Source of the DNA: Streptomyces regalis
Lineage (GTDB): Bacteria; Actinomycetota; Actinomycetes; Streptomycetales; Streptomycetaceae
DNA length: 64,000 nt
Direction of reading: 5' to 3'
Assembly: GCF_001509475.1 (NCBI RefSeq)
Contig: NZ_LLZG01000334.1
Location: 52,529 to 116,528, forward strand
Shown: positions 8,422 to 16,668 of the stretch, piece after piece
How the letters are laid out: the number at the start of each line of letters is the position of its first letter
Position numbering within the stretch: the stretch's first letter is position 1
The notes under the pieces: model-generated
What the model saw: the letters and a program-made list of their open reading frames with translations, nothing else
What the model was told of the DNA's origin: nothing
Databases searched by the model: none
Made by a program: the position numbers and the translations under genes

Positions 8422-9021
8422 TCACCGTGAGGCGTCGTCCTCGAGGGGCGCCGGCGCGGGGACGTCCCAGTCGGTCGGTGCCCGCCAGTTACGCCACTGC
8501 TCCCACCAGCACGCGCCACGCTCGACGAGATCCACGACGGAGGCGGCCGCCACACGCACGGCGTCCGCCTCCTCGGCGTCGAAGCCGCCCGTGCGCACTC
8601 GCTCCTCGAAGTGCTCGACGTCCTTCCACCGGTACGGGGAGCCGTCGCCGGGGATGATCAGGTCCAGCTCGTGGTCCAGCGTGTCGAACCCGCGCTCCGT
8701 ACGGACGAGGGGGGCCTGGAAGTTGACGTACCACTCCGACAGGACCCCGTCCTCCCATCGGCCCCACACGGAATAGCCGTCCCCCGGGCGCTGCAGCTGC
8801 AGGACACCGCCGGACTGCCACACGTGCTCGAACTCGATCCAGGGGTGCAGGCCCCAGCGGAAGTCGCCGCGTCCGAAAGTGAGCGGCGTGCCCTGGGCCA
8901 GGTACACGGCGAGCGCACGCTCGTCGTCACTCGCGACCCGCACGGGGTACACGAGCCATTCGCGGCCGGACAGAATCTCCCGCCGGACGATGACCTCACC
9001 CTTGCGGAACCGTGACCTCAT
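8422..9021 (-). CDS. DUF402 family protein
   Basis: A 199-residue protein of the DUF402 (FomD-like) family, some members of which hydrolyse nucleoside diphosphates or related phosphoesters. The conserved core is WYVNFQAPLVRTERGFDTLDHELDLIIP, with acidic residues expected to bind metal. No signal peptide or membrane segment is seen, so it should be cytosolic. It sits alone between the two copies of the duplicated promoter region. The ATG at 9021 gives the family's usual N-terminus, although the ribosome site is weak. Confidence 0.85.
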   Translation of the reverse strand: MRSRFRKGEVIVRREILSGREWLVYPVRVASDDERALAVYLAQGTPLTFGRGDFRWGLHPWIEFEHVWQSGGVLQLQRPGDGYSVWGRWEDGVLSEWYVNFQAPLVRTERGFDTLDHELDLIIPGDGSPYRWKDVEHFEERVRTGGFDAEEADAVRVAAASVVDLVERGACWWEQWRNWRAPTDWDVPAPAPLEDDASR

Positions 9022-9074
9022 GCCGCCCCACCCTAAGCGCCCCGCCGATGTGGACGGCTTCCCGGCGGGGAAAA

Positions 9075-9201
9075 TGGATCATGAGATGTCCCTTGCCCGG
9101 CTGCATAACGTCATGCAGAGTTCTTGGTGTCTGAATAGGACGTCGATGCCGCACGGATTGAGGGGTGTCTGAGCTTTATGTCGTCTCGGATCGTGGACGC
9201 A
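9075..9201. repeat. Duplicated divergent promoter region, copy B
   Basis: This copy matches 7977-8148 in two blocks. On its left edge it keeps ATGATCCA on the minus strand, the first codons of an ABC ATPase gene that is not present here. On its right edge it leads into the complete histidase-like gene. Copies A and B therefore each carry one true gene and one remnant. Confidence 0.88.
9101..9118. promoter_or_regulatory. Palindromic operator-like site before the histidase-like gene
   Basis: CTGCATAACGTCATGCAG matches its own reverse complement at 16 of 18 positions. Its layout resembles actinobacterial ARG boxes (TGCAT...ATGCA), so ArgR is one candidate, but so is a local regulator such as the adjacent RpiR-type protein. 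The related site in copy A (8003-8020) has a damaged left arm. Assignment to a regulator is inference. Confidence 0.45.
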
Positions 9202-10695
9202 CCCGGCGCTGTGCACACCGGGCACACCGGCCTGGTCGTCCTCGACGGGATCGGGCTCGGCGTCGAGGACGTCGTGCGCCTCGCCACCGGGGCCGCGCGC
9301 CCGGTTCCCGCGAGCGACGCGATGAAGCGCGCCGAGGAGTCCTGGGACGCCGCCCGCCTCATCGCCGCGACCGGGCGCGTCTACGGCCGCTCCACCGGCG
9401 TGGGCGCCAACCGGAACGAGGACGTGCCCACCGACGCCGCCGCCGAGCACGGCCTGCGCCTGCTGCGCAGCCACGCCGGGGCCATCGGCGAGGAGCTGCC
9501 CGCCCGGCAGGTGCGGGCCATGCTCGCCGTACGCGCCAACCAGCTGCTCGCGGGAGGTGCCGGCCTGCGGCCCACCGTCGTCACGGCGCTCTGCGAGGCG
9601 CTGGAGAGCGGGGCCCACCCGGTCGTGAACGAGTTCGGCTCGGTCGGCACCGGAGACCTCGCGGCGCTGGCGCAGACCGGCCTCGCGCTGGCCGGCGAGC
9701 ATCCCTGGCGCGGGTCCGGGGCGCCCGAGCCGCAGCCGCTCGACAACAACGACGCCCTCGCGTTCATCAGCAGCAACGCACTCACCCTCGGCCAGGCGGC
9801 CCTGGCCCTGCACGAACTGCGCGGGCTCGTCGCCGCCACCCAGGTCGTCGCCGCCCTGTCGCTGCTCGCCGTCGACGGCTCCCACGAGGCGTACGCCGCC
9901 CCCGTGCACACCGCCCGACCGCACCGGGGCAGCACCGAGGTCGCCCGCCGCATGCGGGAGCTGATCGGCGCCGAGGACCGGCCGACCCCGCCGCTCGGCC
10001 GCATCCAGGACCCGTACGGCTTCCGCTGCCTGCCCCAGATCCACGGCCCCGCGCACGACGCGGCCGACGCCCTGGAGGAGGTGCTCGCGGTGGAGATCAA
10101 CGCCGCCGCCGAGAACCCCCTCATCTCCCCCGAGGACATGGCCGCCTACCACCACGGCGGCTTCTACCAGGCCCAACTCGCCCTCGCCCTGGACCACTTC
10201 AGGCTGGCGCTGACCCAGGTGGCCCGGCTGTCGACATCCCGCCTGTCCACCCTGAACGAGCCCGCCTACACCCGCCTCAAGCCCTTCCTCGCCGACCCCG
10301 AGCCCGCCTCGTCCGGCGTGATGATCCTGGAGTACGCCGCCGCGGCCGCCCTCGGCGACCTGCGGGCCTTCTCGGCCCCCGCCTCGCTCGGCCACGCTGT
10401 ACTCTCCCGGGGCGTGGAGGAGCAGGCCAGCTTCGCCTCGCTCGCCGCACGGCAGACACTGCGCGCGTGCGGCGCGTACCGTCTGGTCGTCGGCTGCGAA
10501 CTCGTCGCCGCCGTACGGGCGTTGCGGCTGCGCGACCTCCGGCCCGACCCGGACCTTCCGGTGGGCCGGGCGATGGAGCTGGCCGAGTCGGTGCTCGACG
10601 ACGACCTGGCCGACCGGCCGCTCACCGACGATGTGACGGCTGCGGCCGCACTGCTGGACCGGTTCACGGACATCTGGAGGGGGAGCGCGGCATGA
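9178..10695 (+). CDS. Histidine/aromatic amino acid ammonia-lyase homologue lacking the MIO triad
   Basis: A 505-residue member of the MIO ammonia-lyase fold family. Family signs are YGRSTGVGAN near residue 64 (the YGxNTGFG loop with the catalytic Tyr), QDPYGFRCLPQIHG (keeping Tyr and Arg) and AAENPLIS. The active-site loop reads GSVGTGDLAALA (codons around 9646-9680), where active lyases have GSVGASGDLAPL. One residue is missing and no Ser is present, so the Ala-Ser-Gly ring cofactor cannot form. The usual NGTQ motif is replaced by SSNA. Its stop overlaps the start of the RpiR regulator (ATGA). It may have another reaction or a binding role; calling it hutH would be unsafe. Confidence 0.85.
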   Translation: MSSRIVDAPGAVHTGHTGLVVLDGIGLGVEDVVRLATGAARPVPASDAMKRAEESWDAARLIAATGRVYGRSTGVGANRNEDVPTDAAAEHGLRLLRSHAGAIGEELPARQVRAMLAVRANQLLAGGAGLRPTVVTALCEALESGAHPVVNEFGSVGTGDLAALAQTGLALAGEHPWRGSGAPEPQPLDNNDALAFISSNALTLGQAALALHELRGLVAATQVVAALSLLAVDGSHEAYAAPVHTARPHRGSTEVARRMRELIGAEDRPTPPLGRIQDPYGFRCLPQIHGPAHDAADALEEVLAVEINAAAENPLISPEDMAAYHHGGFYQAQLALALDHFRLALTQVARLSTSRLSTLNEPAYTRLKPFLADPEPASSGVMILEYAAAAALGDLRAFSAPASLGHAVLSRGVEEQASFASLAARQTLRACGAYRLVVGCELVAAVRALRLRDLRPDPDLPVGRAMELAESVLDDDLADRPLTDDVTAAAALLDRFTDIWRGSAA

Positions 10696-11552
10696 GCGCG
10701 GACAGGAACACGATCGGGACGGACAGCCCCGCCGCGCGACTTCAGGCGCTCTTCGAGGGGCACCGGCTCACCCCGACCCAGCGGCGCATCGCGCACAGCA
10801 TGGTGCGGCGCGCCGCCGACGTGCCGTTCCTGTCCAGCGTGGAACTGGCCGAACTGGCCGGGGTCAGCCAGCCGTCCGTGACCCGCTTCGCCGTCGCCCT
10901 CGGCTTCGACGGCTACCCGGCGCTGCGCAGGCACCTGCGCGAGGTCGCCCCCGTGGAACCGGCGGCGGACGCCGGCTCCTACAACGAGTACCAGCAGGCC
11001 GTCGAGGCCGAGATCGAGAACCTGCGGCACCTGGCCGAGGTACTGGCCGACCCGCGCCCGGTGCAGAAGGCCGGGCGCCTGCTCTCGGCCTCGCGCCCGC
11101 TGCCCGTCCTCGGCCTGCGGGCTGCGGCCTCCCAGGCGTACGGCTTCGCCTACTTCGCCGCCAAGGTGCACCCGGACGTACGGCTGCTGCACGAGGGCGG
11201 CACGATGATCCACGACCGGATCGACGCCGCCGTACGGGCCGGGGCGACGGCGCTGCTCTGCTTCGCGCTGCCCCGGCACCCACGCGAGGTCGTGGACACC
11301 CTCGCCTACGCCAAGGAGGCCGGGCTCACGGTGGTGACGGTGGCGGACTCCGCCTTCGCACCGGTCGCCAAGGTCTCCGACCTGCTGCTGCCCGCCGCCG
11401 TCGGCACGGGCCTCGCCTTCGACACGGCCTGCGCGCCGATGCTGCTGGGCCGGGTCCTGCTGGAGGCGATGTGCGACGACCTGCCGGACGCGCAGGCGCG
11501 ACTGGAGGAGTTCGACGCGCGGGCGGCGGCGCGGGGGCTGTTCGTCGATTGA
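10692..11552 (+). CDS. RpiR/MurR-family transcriptional regulator
   Basis: A 286-residue regulator with an N-terminal RpiR-type helix-turn-helix (ELAELAGVSQPSVTRFAVALGF, about residues 55-77) and a C-terminal SIS domain, which in this family binds sugar phosphates or related ligands. It is translationally coupled to the histidase-like gene by a 4-base overlap and is likely to control that gene and perhaps its neighbours. Its stop codon lies in the right-end sequence of the tnpB remnant that follows, so the last residues may differ from the ancestral protein. Confidence 0.9.
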   Translation: MSADRNTIGTDSPAARLQALFEGHRLTPTQRRIAHSMVRRAADVPFLSSVELAELAGVSQPSVTRFAVALGFDGYPALRRHLREVAPVEPAADAGSYNEYQQAVEAEIENLRHLAEVLADPRPVQKAGRLLSASRPLPVLGLRAAASQAYGFAYFAAKVHPDVRLLHEGGTMIHDRIDAAVRAGATALLCFALPRHPREVVDTLAYAKEAGLTVVTVADSAFAPVAKVSDLLLPAAVGTGLAFDTACAPMLLGRVLLEAMCDDLPDAQARLEEFDARAAARGLFVD

Positions 11553-12045
11553 CTGCTCCCTCTCGCAGATGAGGGGGATTCCTGGCTCAGGCCGCCTCCT
11601 GGAGCTGCGCTCCAGGAGGTCTTAGCCCTCGACACCAGCCGGGGCCAGACCTGCCCGGACGAGCATCACGCGGGCGGAGTTCTTGTCCCTGGGGGACACG
11701 AGCCCGCACGCGGTGCAGGTGTAGGTGCGTTCGGACAGGGGTAGTGCGTGCTTGGTTCTCGCTCCGCACTGGCCACAATCCATGGTGGTGTGCCCATGGT
11801 GGTGTGCGCGGGATGTACGAGGCGCACGTCCCGCCCGTGCTTGCGCCCCATCTCGATCAGCGCCTTCTTCGTCGCGCCGATCGCGGCGTCGGCCGCCTTG
11901 CGCGCCATGCTGGTCCTGGCGGGGAACTTCGGCTTGAAGTCCTCCACCGCGATCACGTCATGGTCCCGCGCGACCTTCTTCGCCCACTTGCGGGCCGCAT
12001 CCTGCACGGCGGCGGGCCGCCTGGCCCGCGCCCGCTTTTCCCGGC
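11548..12045 (-). mobile_element. Remnant of an IS605-family tnpB-only element
   Basis: The fragment carries the 3' part of tnpB and a typical right end. Downstream of tnpB (minus strand) are a perfect 11-base hairpin at 11595-11619 and a second hairpin built on CCCTC/GAGAGGG with the terminal GTCAA near 11548-11575. In IS605-type elements this stretch also encodes the guide RNA. The left end and first half of tnpB are missing, and the fragment abuts an integrase fragment near 12040. Confidence 0.75.
11622..12040 (-). pseudogene. tnpB: tnpB (OrfB) pseudogene, truncated and frameshifted
   Basis: Two frames together give the C-terminal part of a TnpB nuclease. The first holds RKWAKKVARDHDVIAVEDF (RuvC glutamate) through IEMGRKHGRDVRLVHPAHTTM. 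The second holds DCGQCGARTKHALPL, CTACGLVSPRDKNSA and a TAA stop at 11622-11624, so the zinc ribbon cysteines and final RuvC Asp are present. The frames are separated by a 14-base tandem duplication, 11780-11793 and 11794-11807 (CCATGGTGGTGTGC twice). The first half, with the first RuvC Asp, is gone, so the protein is dead twice over. Confidence 0.85.
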
Positions 12046-12663
12046 TCGGAGATCGCCGTCGGGATGCAGCTCAAGCACGTCGCCACCCGGGCGCTCGCGA
12101 ACACCACCACCCAGGGCTACACCGAGGCCTCGCCCGCCTGGGCCCAGCATCTGAAGACCGCCATCAGCGAGCGCCGTTTCGAGCGGCTGGCCGAGCTCTT
12201 CGCCGCCGACGGCCGCGGCGAGCCGATCGGCTACGGACCGGGCGCCGATCGCATGCGCGAGACCTTTGCCGCCATCCGAGCCAAGGCCGCCGAGATGACA
12301 GCAACTAACCAGGCGCAGCGCGGCGATCTCCGGGTCGAACTCGACCTCCTGCGCCGCACGCGCTTGTCCGTCCGTTTCGGCAAGCTCAACCACTGCACCA
12401 TGGACGACGCGAACCCAGTCGGCGCCAAATGCCTGGAGGACGCGATCGTCCCCGAAGGTCACCAAGGCCCGCTGATCGACCGCTGCCAACCCTCCCGCTG
12501 CGCGAACAGCGTCATCGCCCCCGCTCATCTGCCCATCTGGACTGTGGAACGAGCCTCGCTCACCGACCTGCTCGCCACCCGGAAGCTCCCGCCCAACCGC
12601 CGGGCACTGCTCACCGAACAGCTCCACGACGTCGACCGCGTAATCCCAAAGGCCACCGAATGA
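12040..12663 (+). pseudogene. C-terminal fragment of a site-specific integrase of a three-gene element
   Basis: The frame runs from about 12040 (GSEIAVGMQLKHVATRALAN) to a TGA at 12663. It contains LSVRFGKLNHCTMDDANP and PLIDRCQPSRCANSVIAP, the conserved end of large actinobacterial integrase-like proteins found in Tn554-type three-gene sets. The N-terminal catalytic part is missing because the sequence joins the tnpB fragment near 12040. Translation from the ATG at 12064 would yield about 199 residues, but that product would lack the recombinase core. Family naming is from memory of such triplets and is moderately sure. Confidence 0.65.
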
Positions 12664-13073
12664 CCCCTCCGACGGTGTCCGCCCAGACAGAGCAGGCCCT
12701 GCGCGAGGCGATGGAGCGTCTGTTCACCGGCCGGCCCATCCGTACCGACGGCAAGCTGACCAAGAACAACCTCTGGCGAGAGGCCGGCGTCAGCCGAGCC
12801 ACGATGAACCGTGCAACCGTCCTCCTCGCGGAGTGGGACAACCGCGTCGGCCGAAGCCCCGCCAGCCTGCACGACCAACATCAGCAGGAGGAGATCACCC
12901 GCCTCCGGCGACAACTGAGAGGTATCCGGCAAGAGCGTCAACGACTTCAGCAGCAGGTTGATGCCGCAGCGACCGTCATCGCCACTCTCCACGCCGAGAA
13001 CGCCGCCCTCCGCGAGCAACTCACCAACTGCTCCGACGTCGTGGTCCCACTGCCTCTCGCCCGCCGAGAGTGA
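12660..13073 (+). CDS. TnpC-like accessory protein of the integrase element
   Basis: A 137-residue protein that begins at an ATG overlapping the integrase stop by four bases. It has an N-terminal helix-turn-helix-like stretch (LTKNNLWREAGVSRATMNRA) followed by a long coiled coil rich in Arg, Gln and Glu (about residues 75-125). This is the pattern of the small third protein in Tn554-like or recombinase-trio elements. It is intact, but its partners are broken or absent, so it is likely non-functional debris. Gap 13074-13281 shows nothing convincing. Confidence 0.65.
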   Translation: MTPPTVSAQTEQALREAMERLFTGRPIRTDGKLTKNNLWREAGVSRATMNRATVLLAEWDNRVGRSPASLHDQHQQEEITRLRRQLRGIRQERQRLQQQVDAAATVIATLHAENAALREQLTNCSDVVVPLPLARRE

Positions 13074-13281
13074 GCCGACTTGAGAGACGGGAAAGGTGGG
13101 CCATGTCAGCCCAACACCGGCCACCTCTATGCCCGTCCAGCACCAAGCGTCGATACACACGGGGCCGCGGCACCCAGGACGGGACAGACGTGTCGCCCAT
13201 GGCAGTCGCTTTCGGGCCCAACGTCGACGTGCCCGACCGCGACTTCGGTGATGCCCCCTCCTCCTGGGATTGCTGCGGCAG

Positions 13282-14187
13282 TCAGCCGAGGTAGAAGTCC
13301 TTGCGGACGGCGACGAACTCCTCGACGGTCAGAGGCCGCTTCCCGGTGATGCGCTCGACGTCGATGGTCGCCCTGTCGTAACGGTTCGCGCGGTGCAGCT
13401 GCGCCATGGTCGCGATGTGCTGCTCGGTGTGCTGTGGCAGGCCCGCGTTCGCGAGTACCTCTGTGCGCCACCATTGCAGGGGGACGTCCAGATAGGTCAC
13501 CGTGCGGCCGAGCGCCTTGGAGAACTCCTGGGCTACTTCGGTCATGTCGAGCGCCCGCGGCCCCGTCAGCTCGTACACCTTCCCGGCGTGCTCCCCGGGA
13601 TTGCGCAGGATGGTCGCGACCACCTGGGCGACGTCGTCGGCAGCGACTGGCGAGGTGCGTCCGGTCCCGAACGGCAGCGCCAGCGTGCCGTTCTCGCGGA
13701 TCGACCGCGCCGCGAGGGCGGTGAACAACGGATTGTCGAGGAACGTCGTCGGGCGCACGTGCACCACGGGCAGGCCCGACCAGTCCAGCACCTGCTCCGC
13801 CAGCCAGTGCAGCCGCTGCTGGTGGGATTCCGCGGTGCTGGTGGCGGTCATCTGCGACACCGTCATCTGCGACATGTCCACCAGCATGTCGAGTTCGCCG
13901 TGCGCCTTCGCGACCGTGGCCATGACGGTCGCCGCCAGCAGGTGGTCCGGGGACACACTGAGCCCGAAGTACGTCCGGCGGACGCCGTCGAGCGCGGCCG
14001 CCACCGTTTCAGGCCGGGTCAGGTCCCCGGTGACGACCTCGGCGCCCAATGCCCGCACCTCGGCCGCGCGGTCGTCCTCGCGGCGGATCAGGACGCGGAC
14101 CGGCACGTTCTGCGCGCGCAGCCGCTCGGTGACGAGGCGGCCCATGCCGCCGGCGCCGGTGACGAGAACGAGGTCGTGATCAGCCAT
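13282..14187 (-). CDS. NmrA-like NAD(P)-binding oxidoreductase
   Basis: A 301-residue protein of the atypical short-chain dehydrogenase group (NmrA/QOR2-like). The nucleotide-binding start is LVLVTGAGGMGRLVTERL, followed by RVLIRRED, where a basic residue suits NADPH. VKAHGELDMLVDMSQMT and PRALDMTEVAQEFS are typical of the group. Such proteins act as quinone reductases or as redox sensors. The ATG at 14187 has GGAAGG nine bases upstream. It is the third minus-strand gene of a short oxidoreductase cluster downstream of the TetR operator. Confidence 0.85.
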   Translation of the reverse strand: MADHDLVLVTGAGGMGRLVTERLRAQNVPVRVLIRREDDRAAEVRALGAEVVTGDLTRPETVAAALDGVRRTYFGLSVSPDHLLAATVMATVAKAHGELDMLVDMSQMTVSQMTATSTAESHQQRLHWLAEQVLDWSGLPVVHVRPTTFLDNPLFTALAARSIRENGTLALPFGTGRTSPVAADDVAQVVATILRNPGEHAGKVYELTGPRALDMTEVAQEFSKALGRTVTYLDVPLQWWRTEVLANAGLPQHTEQHIATMAQLHRANRYDRATIDVERITGKRPLTVEEFVAVRKDFYLG

Positions 14188-14385
14188 CGGTGGCTTCCTT
14201 CCGGAGGGGTTCGCCTCGGCCAGGCCCTGGCCGCTGCACGGGCGGTAGTGCGTTTTGGTGCTCGACGTCGCTGCTCGGGGTGAACACCATTTCCGCCGAT
14301 CCGCCGATCGGTCTCGACGAACGGCCGGCCGCACTCGTGTGTGGGGGTGTGGTCTCAGGGCCTGCGGGCGCCGGTGATGCCTCCC

Positions 14386-15813
14386 TCATCGGAGGAAGAA
14401 GTTGAGGAGAGCTTCGGTGCGCTTGCCGAAGGGGGCGTGCAGCAGGCGGGTGGCGTTCCAGCGTCCTTGTACGTGGATGCCCTTGGGGTGGCTGAGCGTG
14501 CGGAATCCTTCGATGCCGTGGTATTTGCCCATCCCGCTGGCGCCGACGCCGCCGAAGGGGAGGTCGTCCTGCGCGACGTGCATGATGGTGCCGTTGACGG
14601 TGACGTTGCCGGAGGTCGTGCGGTCGAGGACCTTGCGCCGGTCGGGGCCGTTGTCGCCGAAGTAGTAGAGCGCCAGCGGCCGCGGCCGTGCGTTGACGTA
14701 GTTGATGGCGTCGTCGATGTCGCGGTAACCGAAGATCGGCAGGATGGGGCCGAAGATCTCCTCGTGGGCGATGCGCATGTCGTCGGTGACGCCGAGCACG
14801 ACGGTCGGTGCGAGGGTGTGCGGACGGCGAGCCGCGTCGCCCGGCCGGTGTCCGACCTCGATGATCCGCGCCCCATGAGCGCGGGCGTCCTCTATCAGGT
14901 CGGTGAGGATCCTGTACTGCTTGTCGTCGATGATCGAGGTGTAGTCGTCGCTGGTGGGGCCGTCGGGGTAGGCGGCCTTCACCAATCTGTCGTAGCTGGC
15001 GATCAAGGCGTCGATCTCGGATTCGTGCACCAGGGCGTAGTCGGGGGCGATGCAGGTCTGCCCGCCGCTGAGAAGCTTGCCGAAGACGATGTCGGACACG
15101 GCCTGGTCCCGGACGTGTCCCTTGGCCACGATGGTCGGAGACTTGCCGCCGAGCTCCAGCGTGACGGGGACGAGGTTGTCGCTGGCCGCCTTCATCACGG
15201 CTCGCCCGACCTCGGTGCTGCCGGTGAAGACGAGATGGTCGAACGGCAAGGAGGAGAACGCGGAGCCGTCGCCGCTGACCATCGTGACCTGCTCCGGCGG
15301 GAAGAGTTCGCTGAGCATCGACGCGAGCACCGCGTTCGTCGCCGGGGTCAGCTTCGACGGCTTGAGCATGACGCGGTTGCCGGCGGCGATCGCGGTGACG
15401 ACGGGCATCAGCGACAGGTTGACCGGATAGTTCCACGGCGAGATGACGCCGACCACGCCGAGCGGCTGGTATTCGATGCGGTTGCTGCCGAAACGCAGCG
15501 GCAGCTCGATGCGGCGGCGGGTCGGGCGCATGAACCGGCGAAGGTTGCGCTGCAGGTAGTCGATGCCCTGCACGACGCCCACGAGTTCCATGAACGCGGT
15601 CTCGTGTCGCGAGCGATGTCCGAAGTCGGTGTTGATCGCCTCCTCGATGGCGCCGCGCCGGGCGATCAGTGCCTTCTTGAACCTGGTCAGATCGCTGCGC
15701 CGCGCCTCCAGGGAGGGCGCTCCGTCGCGGAGGTAGGCGGCGCGCTGGGTTTGGAGGATGTGGTGGAAGCGCTCCGCGTCGGTGGGCTGTGTGGTGATGT
15801 CGGTGCTGGTCAT
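14386..15813 (-). CDS. Aldehyde dehydrogenase, coniferyl-aldehyde type
   Basis: A 475-residue NAD(P)-dependent aldehyde dehydrogenase closest in appearance to coniferyl aldehyde dehydrogenases. Seen are GVISPWNYPVNLSLMP, the cofactor motif FTGSTEVGRAV, the general base Glu in LELGGKSP and the nucleophilic Cys in GGQTCIAPDY. The tail ends in a hydrophobic NFFL, common in the group. It lies 11 bases after the short-chain dehydrogenase gene, so the two are probably co-transcribed. The natural substrate is not known. Confidence 0.9.
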   Translation of the reverse strand: MTSTDITTQPTDAERFHHILQTQRAAYLRDGAPSLEARRSDLTRFKKALIARRGAIEEAINTDFGHRSRHETAFMELVGVVQGIDYLQRNLRRFMRPTRRRIELPLRFGSNRIEYQPLGVVGVISPWNYPVNLSLMPVVTAIAAGNRVMLKPSKLTPATNAVLASMLSELFPPEQVTMVSGDGSAFSSLPFDHLVFTGSTEVGRAVMKAASDNLVPVTLELGGKSPTIVAKGHVRDQAVSDIVFGKLLSGGQTCIAPDYALVHESEIDALIASYDRLVKAAYPDGPTSDDYTSIIDDKQYRILTDLIEDARAHGARIIEVGHRPGDAARRPHTLAPTVVLGVTDDMRIAHEEIFGPILPIFGYRDIDDAINYVNARPRPLALYYFGDNGPDRRKVLDRTTSGNVTVNGTIMHVAQDDLPFGGVGASGMGKYHGIEGFRTLSHPKGIHVQGRWNATRLLHAPFGKRTEALLNFFLR

Positions 15814-15824
15814 GACGGGCTTCC

Positions 15825-16646
15825 TTAGCTGTTGGTGAGGGCGACGGGGTGCTGGGGGCGCTGGCGGCGGTCCATCCAGCCCATGAGCCGGACCATCGAG
15901 CGGCGCGGCAGGAGCCTTCCGAGGAGAGCGAGCGACCGGCCGTTGGTGACCACCGATGGGGGCGCGGATCGGCGGTCGAGCGTGTCGAGGGCGATCGTCA
16001 CGACCTGCTCGGGGGTTGCCCGCTTCGTGCCGTAGTCGGCGGAGCTGCCGGCGACGTCGTAGAACTCGGTCCGGGTGGCGCCGGGGCATACGGCCAGGAC
16101 ACGCAGGCCGGTGCCGCGGGTCTCCTCCCACAGCGATTCGGTGAAGTTGAGGACGAAGGCCTTGGTGGCGCCGTAGGCGCTCATGTAGGGGGTCGGCTGG
16201 AAGCCCAGCAGGCTCGCGACGTTGATCAGGACGCCGGTGTCGGCGGAGGTCAGCGGGTCGATGTAGGCGTGGCTGAGGTCGACCAGCGCGCTGACGTTCA
16301 GCGCGATCATGCTTTGCAGGCGGTCGGGGTCCTCGGCGGTGAACGCGTCGTGGGTGCCGAAGCCGGCGTTGTTGACCAGTCCGGTGGCGTGGATGCCGCG
16401 GGACTCGAGTTCGGTGCGCAGCGTGCGGCCGGCGTCGGGCCGGCCGAGGTCGCGGGCGACGGTGGTCACCGTGACGCCGTGGGCGCGGGTGAGTTCGGCG
16501 GCCAGGCTCTGCAGCCGGTCCGCGCGGCGGGCCACCAGCACGAGGTTTGCGCCGCGGCGGGCCAGCTGGCGGGCGAATTCGGCGCCGAGGCCGGAGCTGG
16601 CGCCGGTGACGATGACGGTCTGGCGGTGGTAGTCGATTTTGCTCAT
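15825..16646 (-). CDS. Short-chain dehydrogenase/reductase
   Basis: A classical SDR of 273 residues. The cofactor loop is VTGASSGLGAEFA, the structural motif is NNAGFG and the catalytic Tyr-Lys pair is in SAYGATKAFV. Basic residues after the second strand (VARRADRL) suggest NADPH. The ATG at 16646 is taken as start because the longer frame reaches back through the operator into the tetR promoter region. It is divergent from the TetR gene, which probably represses it. Confidence 0.9.
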   Translation of the reverse strand: MSKIDYHRQTVIVTGASSGLGAEFARQLARRGANLVLVARRADRLQSLAAELTRAHGVTVTTVARDLGRPDAGRTLRTELESRGIHATGLVNNAGFGTHDAFTAEDPDRLQSMIALNVSALVDLSHAYIDPLTSADTGVLINVASLLGFQPTPYMSAYGATKAFVLNFTESLWEETRGTGLRVLAVCPGATRTEFYDVAGSSADYGTKRATPEQVVTIALDTLDRRSAPPSVVTNGRSLALLGRLLPRRSMVRLMGWMDRRQRPQHPVALTNS

Positions 16647-16668
16647 GACATTCACTCTACGCACGCTT

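Noticed and set aside
9178..10695. Naming this gene hutH outright
   Set aside because: The MIO triad is absent, so the histidase reaction by the known mechanism is not possible.
13070..13349. Short frames between the integrase debris and the NmrA-like gene
   Set aside because: No ribosome site, no recognisable motif, and codon use unlike genes of the window.
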